Origin: Corallium rubrum | Lineage: Eukaryota; Cnidaria; Anthozoa; Scleralcyonacea; Coralliidae | NCBI GenBank assembly: GCA_964035015.1 | Contig: OZ036000.1 | Coordinates: 8,602,759-8,666,758, forward strand | Length of the DNA stretch: 64,000 bases | Reading direction: 5' to 3' | Shown: in pieces, positions 21,401-31,072 of the stretch | Numbering within the stretch: the first letter of the stretch is position 1 | Layout of the letters: each line of letters begins with the position of its first letter | Made by a program: the position numbers and the translations under genes | Notes under the pieces: generated by a model | Database searches by the model: none | What the model was told of the DNA's origin: nothing | Seen by the model: only the letters and a program-made list of their open reading frames with translations

Positions 21401-22553
21401 CATAGTTAAAAAAAATGCATGACGCCACTCGTGCAAGATTTCAGTTTCAAAAACAATTGTATTGATTATAATATCCTAACTACGAATTACAAAGAAACAT
21501 GCAGTACATAAGATAAATTTTACATTCAGGGGAATCATCCAGTTTTTTGGCTTTCTTGAAGAAATGCCAAACAGCACTTTGACTCATTTTGGCAGAGAAA
21601 TGTTACCAGTAACCAACAGTTTCGGACAGCGTAACAAAGTATTCCAAGTTTCAATGAACGGTTACTTAAAAAGGCAAAGCTGAAAGAGCATGAGTCAGAA
21701 AATATATGCGATATAACATTGAAAGCGAAAATTGGCTAATTATTCATGTTACGCTCCGACTGTTTATGAGTCTACACCAATTTTACTCTAGACCTGTCTT
21801 CGCACAGGTCCACCTTCATTTGAGCCAATCAAAATTCATCTTCATTTGATCTGCTTATGCGTTCAAGCTCGTGCGAATCTGAATTGAAGCTTTTCAGTAA
21901 TTTCCATTCTTATATTGGAGATCATACCTGGCAATAAACGTATGGTATTTCGAAGATGCAAATCTCTTCAGTCGTTTTCCATCAATTCCATGCATGTGTA
22001 AACACAACAAAAACCCGTGTAAGTATGGTTCGATTTTATTGAAACACCGATTTTTCTTTCGATTTTTTTGGTTTTTCTCCAAAAGCAACATCGGTTAAAT
22101 CGGTTTTCAAAAAACATTGGGTTTTTTCGGTTTATCGATTAACCGCCTCACCCTATTAACAGGGAACATCTTCCTGGAACATCTTCCTGTGGTTTTCTGA
22201 TTTGTATTCTGTAACCTGCTTGTTTCGGGCTGCAAGCAGGCTCACCCCCCCCCCCCCCCGTTTTCCTACTTCCGATGGCTATATTCACTTTGCATTTTAT
22301 ATTAAAACAGTTGACTTGAATATAAACTTATCAAAATTAACAGTTATATTGTACGCTACCTTCTATTTTGAACCGACACAATTCGCTCGATATCTTCCTC
22401 CTTCATAGCGTTTTGCATTGTGGCGCCGACATCGAGGCCATAATTTGAGCTCTTCCTTTCACTTTTGACGGCGCTTTTCTTCTCGTTTACAACACCTTTC
22501 GTCTTTCCAGACGCCTTGGGCGAATTACGTTTACTTTTACTCTTAGAAGACAT
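15372..22553 (-). CDS. KXD1: KxDL motif-containing protein 1 (BORC subunit), complete, 4 exons
   Basis: KXD1 is a small coiled-coil subunit of the BLOC-one-related complex on the lysosome surface, which recruits ARL8 and drives kinesin-dependent lysosome positioning. CDS joins 22553-22360, 20828-20676, 15947-15901 and 15454-15372 on the minus strand: 158 residues, close to the vertebrate length of about 176. All junctions are GT-AG and in phase. The N-terminus (MSSKSKSKRNSPKASGKTKG) is Lys/Ser-rich and not conserved. From residue about 50 the core reads EEDIERIVSVQNR-SLKSF-VKTNELLGKFNDFSS, then HTRLLVDLKKDLTNVFLRIR, containing the KxDL motif KKDL, then RLKGKLKKQHPEAFE. These match the family's EKTNEML-FN, HTRTLVEMKRDL and LKGKL-xxQHPEAF blocks. 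The C-terminus is acidic, ending ETSGPALF. Introns carry a Penelope-like element and hAT-type insertions. The penultimate intron is fused to a palindrome that copies part of the last exon. Confidence 0.88.
15401..15660. repeat. Palindrome copying KXD1 exon 4
   Basis: A 51-bp stretch at 15401-15451, inside KXD1 exon 4, recurs perfectly inverted at 15610-15660. The DNA between them forms a second, imperfect hairpin (ACTTTTGCACTGTTAAAG against CTTTAACAGCAAAAAAGT, then GCAGGAAT/ATTCCTGC). Confidence 0.9.
15732..15864. mobile_element. 133-bp hAT-type MITE with 8-bp TSD
   Basis: Ends TAGTGCTGTGC and GCACAGCACTA are inverted copies, flanked on both sides by GATGACAG (15724-15731 and 15865-15872), an exact 8-bp target duplication as made by hAT transposases. 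Interior is CTCCGG-rich. In KXD1 intron 3. Confidence 0.92.
15901..15947 (-). CDS. KXD1: KXD1 exon 3 (47 nt)
   Basis: Acceptor TTCATTTTAG, donor GAAG/GTATGT. Encodes RLKGKLKKQHPEAFE, the conserved LKGKL-xxQHPEAF block; entry phase 2, exit phase 1. Confidence 0.9.
16503..17348 (+). mobile_element. EN-only Penelope-like element with 12-bp TSD
   Basis: 846-bp insertion flanked by CAATACAGTATT on both sides (16491-16502 and 17349-17360). A perfect 114-bp inverted repeat (16536-16649 and 17235-17348) brackets an ORF with a GIY-YIG-type endonuclease domain. There is no reverse transcriptase. The right arm carries CTGAAGA...GAAA, resembling a hammerhead ribozyme core. Inverted terminal copies and an EN domain fit a Penelope-like retroelement deleted for RT. 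Confidence 0.8.
16590..17039 (+). CDS. GIY-YIG endonuclease domain of Penelope-like element
   Basis: 149 residues from ATG 16590; the first 20 or so codons are read from the inverted terminal repeat, so the natural start is uncertain. The recognisable part begins LSSFFRFKDQIPFALRSRVV, then KFKCHDCESLYVGETIRHLH with the YVG half of the GIY-YIG core and an Arg/His-rich helix (TRASEHM), and later HHKKTGHPVSL and RESLLINKLNPSLN containing the conserved Glu and Asn-Pro-x-Leu-N. This is the layout of the endonuclease at the C-terminus of Penelope-like reverse transcriptases. The frame is intact although RT is gone. It lies antisense in KXD1 intron 2. Activity cannot be judged from sequence. Confidence 0.8.
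   Translation: MSYFKFFIKTNVSLLILQHLVVFKPIRCLSSFFRFKDQIPFALRSRVVYKFKCHDCESLYVGETIRHLHTRASEHMGVSAYTGKPLSLSSWSGVLAHHKKTGHPVSLTDFSILSSSSSNFELLLRESLLINKLNPSLNAKISSLPLNLF
17663..17964. repeat. Long inverted repeat (MITE-like)
   Basis: GCATCACAGAATAGTAATAC near 17663 returns inverted at 17944-17964. Inner arms include ACACCATCCT-GGCAAGTTCCCC and its inverse. Non-coding. Confidence 0.8.
18802..18986. repeat. Inverted repeat, about 65-bp arms
   Basis: AAATGCGACGTGCTAGCG and GCAATTATTTTGGTAACG at the left are matched in inverse by CGTTGCCAAAATAATTGC and CGCTAGCACGTCACATTT. Non-coding foldback within a 17.97-20.3 kb stretch of KXD1 intron 2 that holds no exon I can see. Confidence 0.85.
19449..19559. 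repeat. Inverted repeat, about 45-bp arms
   Basis: CTCTCCTCCACAGAGGCTTC at 19449 pairs with the sequence ending GGAGGAGAG at 19559. Stem continues through GTGTTTGTGTTGATACTGAG. Confidence 0.85.
20430..20590. repeat. Purine tract (AGAGA/GGAAA) and poly-C
   Basis: Strand-asymmetric GAAGAGAAGA and GGAAAGGAAA microsatellite followed by AAAAGAAAAGAA and an 11-base C run. Near the acceptor side of KXD1 intron 2. Confidence 0.9.
20676..20828 (-). CDS. KXD1: KXD1 exon 2 (KxDL core)
   Basis: 153 nt; acceptor TTATACTAG, donor ATAAG/GTAATG. Encodes LKSFVKTNELLGKFNDFSSS, KYDVLQHMFVQHTRLLVDL and KKDLTNVFLRI. A heptad-like coiled coil with the family-defining KxDL. Confidence 0.92.
21002..21270. repeat. 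Nested inverted repeats in KXD1 intron 1
   Basis: Outer GACCTTGCAATATTGA matches TCAATATTACAAGGTC at the other end. An inner stem is formed by TTTTAAATATCGAACTTCAC and its inverse near 21160-21185. MITE-like, non-coding. Confidence 0.8.
21302..22155. mobile_element. hAT-type element, 854 bp, 8-bp TSD
   Basis: TAGGGTGAGGCGGTT at 21302 and AACCGCCTCACCCTA ending 22155 are inverted; TTAACAGG flanks both sides (21294-21301, 22156-22163). The TIR start and 8-bp target duplication are hAT hallmarks. The interior has only short ORFs, so it is non-autonomous. In KXD1 intron 1. Confidence 0.92.
22360..22553 (-). CDS. KXD1: KXD1 exon 1 (start)
   Basis: ATG at 22551-22553 opens 64 codons plus 2 nt, donor AGAAG/GTAGCG. 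A further ATG 16 codons upstream in frame belongs to a less plausible start with an unconserved leader. The last residues, MKEEDIERIVSVQNR, align with the family's N-terminal segment before KTNE. Confidence 0.85.
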
Positions 22554-22684
22554 GATATTGAAACATATAGCTGGTTGTAATTTGAAAATAATTGACAACA
22601 AAACTTCGGTACTGGCTGGGACAACAGGTGGGAAAATTGTCTGAGCATGCGCGAAAACCGTGATATAAACAAGCTGCGGGGGAC

Positions 22685-22710
22685 TGGGACGGCAATATGG
22701 CGGCTTTTAA
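22685..22710 (-). promoter_or_regulatory. GCCGCCATATTG (YY1-like) motif upstream of KXD1
   Basis: On the minus strand AAAGCCGCCATATTGCC lies about 140 nt upstream of the KXD1 ATG. GCCGCCAT is the YY1 core often found in TATA-less promoters. Suggestive only. Confidence 0.3.
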
Positions 22711-24292
22711 TCTGTAAATAATCCGAAGAGTTTTTTAGTAATTCTACTTCTTTTTAGATATTTTATTAATTAAGAAACATACTATATATGTTCTACCATA
22801 CAATAAAAAAGAGAAAAACCCATAATAAATAGTTTTTGATAAATAGTTTTTTATATTATAAATAATTTTTGGTTATAATACACATAATATTAAAGCTCAG
22901 GGAAGTACAAGTTGGCAGTTGCTCTTGTTTTATAAACTCAGTAATACAATTTATAACTAGCTTGTGTCTGGCCTTTTGGTGGTTATGTCAAAGGTTCAGT
23001 AGAAAATGAAAAGAACAGTTCACAGCAAAAATAAGGAGTTATTGTCACATCTTCATATCACTGCCAATTTAAATTACAACAAACTTTGATAAGCAACAAG
23101 ACTATATACAAACATTTAAACATAGGTACATGTAGCAGAATATATGTAAGTTAAATAAACTTGAATCCTTTCAGTATCTTCACTCAACGTAGTTGGTCAA
23201 CCTATTTTGAACACACTTATTTAAATCTAGCAATTTCAAAATAAGCATGTACATGTATATAAATATATACAGCATATTAAACACTTCACTCTTTTAACTT
23301 TTTCTTTAGCCATTAATATAGCTAATATAGTATCTAAAAAAAGAAAAAGAACACTTAAAGATTTGCATGATAACAAATGCAATATTATTTTTGGTAGCAG
23401 TTATCAGTTCAATCCAAATCCAAAATGGCGGTTTCAAGTGACTCAAATTCAAAGCGTGAAATTCATGTGTTTACGATTTTTTGAAGCTCAGAAACTGGTA
23501 CAATCTTAACAATTAGGATCAAAAGCATACTTTGAAAGACAAAAAATTTGGTGGCATTAAATTTATTGGCTTTCATCACTTTTTATAGCTGTCAAAATTG
23601 TGTACCGAAAACGAGCAAAGTTTAGAGTTCGCCTAGGCTTCGGAAATGCAGTTGATTCTTAAACAGACTGGTTTTAGTCATACTGCAAGAACCTGTAAGC
23701 AGTTGTCAAGTTTCATTTAGACGATTAACAAAAAATATACGGTAATTCAAGCACATTTCCTAAGCCGACTGTTATCGCAATTTCCTATGGACAGGCGAAA
23801 GGGCACAAGATTCAGTTCGTTTTCGATTTTTCTGGACGTTGTCATTTATTTCAGTGGATGGAGCAAAGAACAATGGATAGTTTAAGAGAATAAAATTTGG
23901 GTGGCAAAGGGCTAAATTTTTAACTATGGCTCGTTCAAAATCACTGATTTTAACTGTTTTTAGGATATTAAGCAACTAGGCGATAAATTTACACCGTCAA
24001 GTGGGCTTCAATATTAACAATTCACACAGTATTTTTAAAGATAAACATATGATCTAGATAATTCAACTCACCTTTTAGTAGTATTTTGCTGTTTATACAG
24101 TTTGTCGACACAAACAAAATGCACATCGAACCTGTTGGCTGGGACCATGCTGGGACTCGCCAGACGAGCTGATGACTTCGTGCCCCATCGGTAAAAGATC
24201 GGATATTATCGCCACATGCCGGAAAATATTTTGCGAAAGTCTCGCGCGCGTCCCTGAGTTGCTCGCGCGCTTGCGCTATTGATTACGTGTCG
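22711..24292. other. Intergenic spacer with CpG-rich end
   Basis: No exon with recognisable homology. 24150-24310 is CpG-rich (TCGCGCGCG, GCTCGCGCGCTTGCG). On the minus strand CTACTAAAAG/GTGAGT at 24072 is a good splice donor, so a non-coding first exon of a leftward transcript is possible. Confidence 0.35.
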
Positions 24293-24452
24293 TTTTCACG
24301 CACGTGATCGGTAGCCCCGTTAGGGTGGTGATAAAACAATACGAAATGTTTGAATAAGAATAGAGTTAAATTCCCATAGGATAAAGGTTGTGCACCAACA
24401 TGGCCAACATTTCATTGTTTCTGTGCACCAATATGGCCGCCGTGACGTCAGT
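24293..24452. repeat. Dispersed repeat copy, shared with 48890-49065
   Basis: TTTTCACGCACGTGATCGGT, AGAATAGAGTTAAATTCCCA, TAGGATAAAGGTTGTGCACC and two CACCAA-ATGGCC motifs occur in the same order at 48890-49065, which has intact TIRs. This copy has lost them. Confidence 0.85.
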
Positions 24453-25004
24453 CAGTCTGAGAAAGAAGAGGAACAAGCGGCTAAACTAAAGAAATATTGG
24501 AGAGAGGGGGAAAGGGAGCTAGGGGAAGGGAGGGGGAAGGTAATTAAGGGGAGACGGAGGAAAGAAAGGCACGTGGAGAGATGGCTCTGCCGGCTCTGGG
24601 TACGAGATTGAGCAATCTGTTGAAAACTCCGCCGGACTATAGTCCTTAATGGCAGACTCGTCATTCGTCGACACAGTCTGTGCATAGTTGAATGCCCGGA
24701 AATATTTTTTGATTCGAACTTTCATTTGTTGTTATGATCTTGTTGATATGATAATGTTGTTATTGTATTACCGTAATTAAAGTTTCGAAAGTATTAAAAA
24801 ACGATCCCCCGAAAGTAACAGTAAAATTGGACGGCTCTTTTCAGTAAATCCCGGTAATAGCGACCCCCCCCCGAAAGTAGTAATATACACAAATAAATTC
24901 TGTTTTAGCAACAATTGTTCATAGTAATTTGCGTTTTTTATATAGGAAGTAGAGCGTGTACTGGTGTAAAAGATAACATTTTAGCACCCTTAAATCAGGC
25001 ACGT

Positions 25005-25085
25005 AGCTGGGGGGGGGGGGGGGGGGCGGGGGGGCCCCCCCCCCCCCCCCACCCCCAAAGATTCTTTCTTCCCCCCCCCCCCAAC
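25005..25085. repeat. Adjacent poly-G and poly-C runs
   Basis: About 18 G, then GG-rich, then about 18 C, then another C run around 25072. It makes a G:C foldback and mimics glycine/proline ORFs. CACGTAGCTGGGG and CCCCAACCAG at the ends hint at the remnant of a TIR element. Confidence 0.85.
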
Positions 25086-25420
25086 CAGAGACTGATGACC
25101 AAAACAATCCGCAGCGTGAGTGAATAAGTATATTGCAGTGTGAACGCTACCATGTACAGACTGGGGGGAGGGGGGTAGCGTGATTGTCCTGCATGACTCA
25201 ACTTTTGTACTTTTTACTTGCCCCCCAAAAATAAAACTTGCACTCCCAGACTTCTTAGACCCCATTTACACGATGCCGGTACAATTTGAAAACGGAACAA
25301 AATCATGCCGTTTAGGCCTTGCGTTTACACGATACCAGTACAAAAATAACAAGAAATGTTATACGCTGTATTTGCATAGCGGCATGATTTGGTCTTAATC
25401 TAGCTATATTTCCCCCTGAA

Positions 25421-25778
25421 CAGGGGCGTAGGAAGCAGGGGGCCGGGGGGGCCCAATATTTCATAAGGGGGGCCGGAATAGCTTTCGGCCCCCCCAAAAA
25501 TAATTGAATTTAAAAAAAATTGCAGTTATAAGTGCGACTTCAATTGCGCTGATCGGCCAATTAATAATCCATCCTGACTCATGGATAGCATAGACTCACA
25601 AATCATAATGAAAGAATTAATGAAAGGCCCTAACGAAAGAGGTAGAGAAGACTCTGAAAATGCCATTTCCGACGATCTAGAGACTCTAAATTTTCAAAAT
25701 TTTAACGCTCGGCGCCAACCATGGTGGCGCCTCGTGGGAGTCGGCCCCCCTAACTTTATCAAGCTTCCTACGCCCCTG
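25421..25778. mobile_element. hAT-type MITE (CAGGGGCGTAGGAAGC), copy 1
   Basis: TIRs CAGGGGCGTAGGAAGC and GCTTCCTACGCCCCTG, flanked on both sides by CCCCCTGAA (8-9 bp). Inside: poly-G/C tracts and GCGACTTCAATTGCGCTGATC. About 358 bp, non-coding, same family as 28761-29155. Confidence 0.9.
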
Positions 25779-26284
25779 CCCCCTGAACAAGTCATGCATG
25801 CAGACGGGAAAGGTACGTGCCTGCCCTAAATTAACGACCCCCCCCCCCCCCCCTCAAAGTAGCGACCATAAAGGCTGTTATGAATGCGTAATTTATTATC
25901 TCATGTGCATCAAATAAATTCCCAAACGCAGCCAGGTGAAGAATCAAACATAGTTTAACGCTACTCTGGATCGGAGTGTCGAAACGTTGCCACGTTGGGT
26001 CATGCCAATTGAACAGTAACTTTTTAAGCTACTTTCAAAACACTTTTAAGCCACATCGCATGTTGAGGAAGGCCTTGTTGAGGACCGAAGTCGTACTAGT
26101 TACTGCTTTCATATTTGTGGCCGATATCGCCAGCGGAATTGCCGGCGGAAATTTTTGAAATCTCATGCTTTCTAGAATACTATTTTATTAATAACTAGAA
26201 GTTACTACCGCAAGTGAAGTGCTGCCTCGAAAGGGACAAAAACCTTTAGCCTACTCCACAGGCAAATATCTGCAGTCTGTGACC

Positions 26285-26800
26285 AATGTGACACCCCTCT
26301 TGCCCACTCCACCCAAGATTACCCACACCACCCAAGATTGCTCACACCACTCAAAACTGCCCCCTCTACCCAAGATTACCCACACCACCCAAGATTGCCC
26401 ACTCCACCCAAGATTTCCCACTTCACAAGATTTCCCACTTCACCTGAGATTGCCCACTCCACCCGATATTACCCACTCCACCCAAGATTGCCCACTCCAC
26501 CCAAGATTGCCCACTCCACCCAAAATTGCCCACTCCACCCAAAATTGCCCACTCCACCCAAAATTGCCAACTCCACCCAAGATTGCCGACTCCACCCAAG
26601 ACTGCTGACTCCACCCAAGATTGCCCACTCCAACCAAGATTGCTCACTCCACCCGAGATTGCCCACTCCACCCAAGATTGTCCACTCCACCCAAAATTGC
26701 CCACTCCACCCAAGATTGTCCACTCCACCCAAAATTGCCCACTCCACCAAAGATTGCCCACTCCACCTAAGATTACCCATTCCATCCAATTTTTTCTCAC
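26285..26800. repeat. 19-bp minisatellite CCCACTCCACCCAAGATTG
   Basis: About 25 copies, with AAAATTG and GATATTACC variants. The period is not divisible by 3, so all frames cycle through the same PTPPKIAHST-like pseudo-peptide. Absent from unit B of the duplication. Confidence 0.95.
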
Positions 26801-27278
26801 CTCTTCACCATAAGAGCCCACAGAGTTGCCTTTCGAAGAAGACTGGGAAGTCCAAAAATGTAATATTAATTACAAAAAAAAATGGATTACAATGTGCTTA
26901 CAAATAGCTGCATAGGTTGCAAATTTACAAAATGGATAATACTATATTTACAATAAAAATTTAATTATGTAAGACAAGTGTAATGATCATAATTTAAAAG
27001 TTCAAAAAAGAGTCACAACGACATACATGTATTTAAAACTCGAATCATACTTGGAAAAAAGCTTTTCTTAAAACGATCAGTTCTACATTTGAACGAGCAT
27101 TTATTCTTTTTATGCTAATTTTCGATAATGTAAGCACTGTATTTTGATACTAACAAGTTGAATTAAGGTAAGTCTACGGCCCTGATATTTATTTACTAAT
27201 AAAAACTTTGGCGAAATGTCAACGTAGTTTGTCTTACATACATTCCAAGCATACCACAGTTCTGAATTGATCAATATA

Positions 27279-27822
27279 CAGGGTGTATAAAAAAAAGGCT
27301 ACCCTTAGAAAATATAATTAACATTCTTTTCAAATAACCTATTGTATATTGACAGCCCTGGACACCTCTGAAGTCACGGATGCGTAAAAACAAATGGTTT
27401 TATACACCTGGGAAATTAAGATAACTTGAAGTGTATGCATGGTGAAAGTATTAACTATTCAGTAACAGCTTTCCTTCTTGTTTAACTGATGTGCTGATGA
27501 ATTTATAACGAAGCACTAAACCTTGTATACTTTGTGACTGGGTATAAGTTACTACAATAAATACGCGTTCCTCTGTGGTCAGTTGAACCATTTTTAATCG
27601 AACTGATATGAATATAATTAACATTTTTATTTCAGTTATGCTCCTTCATTACTTCATACGTTTAGAAGTTATCGTAATTTCCCAGGTGTATACGACCATT
27701 TGTTTTTTACGCATCCGTGACTTCAGAGGTGTCCAGGGCTGTCAACTGGAATATACAATAGGTTATTTGAAAAGAATGTTAATTATATTTTCTAAGGGTA
27801 GCCTTTTTTTTGATACACCCTG
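27279..27822. mobile_element. TA-target TIR element, 544 bp (Tc1/mariner-type)
   Basis: Ends CAGGGTGTATAAAAAAAAGG and TTTTTTTTGATACACCCTG; inverted arms extend about 140 bp. Flanked by TA on both sides. Unit B at 33688-33700 has the uninterrupted site with one TA fewer, which proves the boundaries and the 2-bp duplication. No transposase ORF. Confidence 0.93.
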
Positions 27823-28315
27823 TATATGGTCAGGTCGGTCCTTATAGATGAATCTAATAAGTTATACTGTTGCTTTGATTGTCACCCGGTGCTGAGATTG
27901 TATATCGATTTGTGTAATGGAATATTTAGGGTCGAGAATGAACCCTTTCATGGCAAAAAGTTTGACGATTGATGAAACCAGTACTAGTGCAAAATTCAAA
28001 TTTTTCTGCACTTTGCTATACAATGCACCACATGGAGCTTTCAAGACTACCCTGCGAAGCGACTTTCTTTTGTTCGAATTCAATAGATTTCTGATTAATT
28101 CCAGCTCAGAGCTCATGAGACAAAAGAAATAGTCGCTTCGCGCGGCGAAAATATGCGCCTAGTGGAGAACTGCCTTAACAATGCGATATCACCGCCAACC
28201 TGAAATGAACAAGATCTCGTATTCTCACTGTTTATATCAACCAAAATTATCGTTAGTCTTCTTCTAAACTCCGTGGTTATGAAATGAAACGATCGTTAAA
28301 AGACATCTTATTAAT

Positions 28316-28615
28316 CATAGTCAATCGAGATATGGTCTGGAAACTCAGCTAAAGTCTTTGGTCTGTCTTTTTGTTCGCCTTTATGCATTTTTGTGCACGG
28401 TGCACGGTCACTGAACATATTGTATTTTAGTATAATGAACGAGTTGTCCAATAGCAACGTTTCAGTTCAATCACTCAACCGTGCTATTTAAATATTAATA
28501 AACCTAAAACAAAGGATGTGCACGGTGTAAGGTACGGTTCAACATAAAATCACAGCTCATTATTAGGTGCTTTGAAGTTTGCCGAGTTTCCAAGACCATA
28601 TCTCGATTGACTATG
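28316..28615. mobile_element. TIR element with 7-bp TSD, copy 1 (300 bp)
   Basis: Ends CATAGTCAATCGAGATATGG and CCATATCTCGATTGACTATG. TATTAAT flanks both sides (28309-28315, 28616-28622). Unit B has a single TATTAAT in the empty site (around 34161). Internal GTGCACGGTGCACGGT and CTCAACCGTGCTATTTAAA. Non-coding. Confidence 0.93.
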
Positions 28616-28760
28616 TATTAATAAAGCCGTATATACGTCAAAAATGTACTGGCCAAATGATATCATATCAATAGTTCTCCGGCGCTGTCTGAGTACTTGA
28701 AACAATGGCGTTTGCACTAGACGAACTGATAAAAATAGCCGTCCTTGTTACTACTCAAAT

Positions 28761-29155
28761 CAGGGGCGTAGGAAACAGGGGGCCGGGGGGGGGGGGGGGG
28801 GCGGCCCCCCCAATATTTTGTAAAGGGGGGCCGGAATAGCTTTTGGCCCCCCCAAAAAATAATAGAATTTAAAAAAATTGCATTATAAGTGCGACTTCGA
28901 TTGTAGGCTCGATTTCCAGCCTTAAGGCTGGAAACCGAGCCTACTTCGATTGCGGTGATCGGCCAATTAATAATAATCCATCCTGACTGACAAATTAAAA
29001 TGAAAGAATTAATGAAAGGGCCTAACGAAAGAGGTAGAGGAGACTCTGAAAATGCCATTTCCGACGATCTAGAGACTCCAAATTTTCAAAAAATTTCCGC
29101 TTGGCGCTTCGTGGGAGTCCGCCCCCCTAAGTTTAGCAAGCTTCCTACGCCCCTG
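28761..29155. mobile_element. hAT-type MITE (CAGGGGCGTAGGAA), copy 2
   Basis: Same family as 25421-25778; flanked by an exact 8-bp ACTCAAAT (28753-28760, 29156-29163). It contains a 15-base G run, and an extra internal inverted segment AGGCTCGATTTCCAGCCTTA not in copy 1. Confidence 0.92.
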
Positions 29156-29159
29156 ACTC

Positions 29160-29600
29160 AAATCAGTAGAGCGAAACATGGACGATGTTTTCATCGCTTC
29201 CGAAGCGGAGCTATCATTTCCTTCAAATTATGAAGCTTAACCAACTACTAGAAACCTCACCCCCATACCCCCCGGAAACCCTAAACCTAATCACACACCC
29301 CGGAAACCCTAAACCTAACCACAACCCTCCGGAAAAATGACCTTTATGTGTTCAAGTTTAACATCCCGCTTGTGGGATGGTTTTATTAGATGGTTAAGCT
29401 TCATAATTTGAAACCGATGATACCTCCGAAGCGACAGTTTCATTAACCACAGATCAATCACGAGGTGTATTTTTATGTACCACGTGATAAGTTACGACTT
29501 AACGATTGGATGTTTATCACGTGGTACATGAGAATACACCTCGTGATTGCTTTGAAATATGATCTGCGGTTAATAAAACTGACACTTCTCTACTGATTTG
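29160..29600. mobile_element. Nested inverted-repeat element upstream of MFSD6-like copy 1
   Basis: AAATCAGTAGAG at 29160 and CTCTACTGATTT near 29590 are inverted. Inside, AAATTATGAAGCTTAACC matches GGTTAAGCTTCATAATTT (29220/29390), and ATCACGAGGTGTATTTT matches in inverse at 29530-29550. Absent from unit B. Confidence 0.75.
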
Positions 29601-29811
29601 CGTAGTTACTTATTAGAATCGCAAAACTAATACCTTCTACAATGCTAAATTGTATGTCACGCATCAATTCCAAAGACCCGCTCAACCGTTTTCTGTTCAT
29701 CATTTCTGTTCAAAAGAACATTTAACACCAGCTAGAGTGGTCGATAGTCTTAACTACGCGCGTCGCGTACTCCATAACTCCAAGTATCAGGGCATACTGA
29801 TAGAAAGAAAG

Positions 29812-31072
29812 ATGTGCTCTCTGTCTGGGACAGCTTTGCCTCTTAAGTGGAGTTATTTCTTTACTCTGGCAAGTATGGCTGTTTTTGAAGAATATTCTCC
29901 ATTGTATTTCAAACAACTTGGCTTCAGGGCTTCGCAGATAGGATTCACATCACTCATGGGGATTCCGTTGTTATTTGTACCTCTAATTGGACTTTTGGGA
30001 GACAGTTTCCGCGCGAGAAAATTGCTTTTAGTTATTTTACTACTGATATTTATTACAGTATATCTAGCACCTCTCCTGCCAATAATCATTCCATTTGAGA
30101 AATGCAACGAAGCGTCCAAACGTAGTTTGTCACCAAATGACACAAGCGTTTACTGGAAAGAAAGTATCTACTTTAAAAATACCACCCGAGGATCCAAGCT
30201 GGTTAACAAGTCAGATTTGAGTCTTTGGCGATTCTCAGTGCCCAGTGTGCATGTTAACGTTGGAATCCATTCAATGAACCGGAACGCAACGGAAAGCAAA
30301 TCAATGAACAAAGAAAAATATTTATCTTGGACGAGTTCGATTTTCATTTATATTGTCGTGGTTAGAGGAATATACGAAATTCTGAAAAGATCAGTTTTAC
30401 TAATGTACAATGTCTCGACGATGAGTTATCTAAAGAATGATAGGGCAGGGTATGGTAGTGTCTTCTGCTGGGGTCATATTGGAGGCATGTTTCTCTTCCT
30501 CGCTGTGGGTATTACAGTCACATTTACAACGCTGACGTACTGCACAAGTGTGTCGCATGGTTATTATGTGGTGTATTTTTGGTCGAGCTTTGCAGTGTTC
30601 ATGGCACTACCAGTTCTACCTTGGATAACCTTCGAATACTTTGAGCATCGAGTGGTCAATTGGTCTGATGTCAGAAGCGTTATCTTCGAATGTCATTATC
30701 TGGTTGTACTCTTCGTGGCTGCCACCCTTGGCTGTTGTTTTTCATTTCAACAATATTGGGAGTGCTGGTACATCGCTGAACTTTCAGGCGGCCCTGTTAT
30801 CATGATGGTTACAGGTTTACTACGTCGGCCTATTTTAGCAGTGTCGTTTCTGTCCTCACGATTTATTATTGATAAACTAGGAGATCTTCAGACTATGGCA
30901 CTGGGATTATTCGTAGGTGCTGTTTCCTTGTTAGCGTTGTCGTTTATACGAACTCCCTGGCTTGTTTTTGTCATTGATATTCCACTGTCGACAGCATATG
31001 CTATTTCGCTGTCGGCTTCAATCATCCATTTTTCAAAGGCTGGTTCGAAAGCTTCTTCTGCAGTAATTATTG
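29812..31072 (+). CDS. MFSD6-like copy 1, exon 1
   Basis: 420 codons plus 1 nt. Donor ATTATTG/GTAAGA; without splicing the frame would stop 3 codons later. Encodes helices 1 to about 10. Confidence 0.9.

Noticed and set aside
24990-25265. Pro/Gly-rich ORFs on both strands
   Set aside because: Translation of homopolymeric G and C runs.
26219-26907. Several ORFs of 65-189 codons on both strands
   Set aside because: All are readings of the 19-bp minisatellite, which cycles through every frame.
27862-28132. 84-codon minus-strand ORF upstream of MFSD6-like copy 1
   Set aside because: The homologous stretch in unit B (about 33760-34010) has a 4-bp insertion that breaks the frame, so it is not conserved coding.
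29650-29811. N-terminal extension of MFSD6-like copy 1
   Set aside because: Needs a TTG start, and the paralog differs by indels in exactly this stretch; homology to the family begins after ATG 29812.
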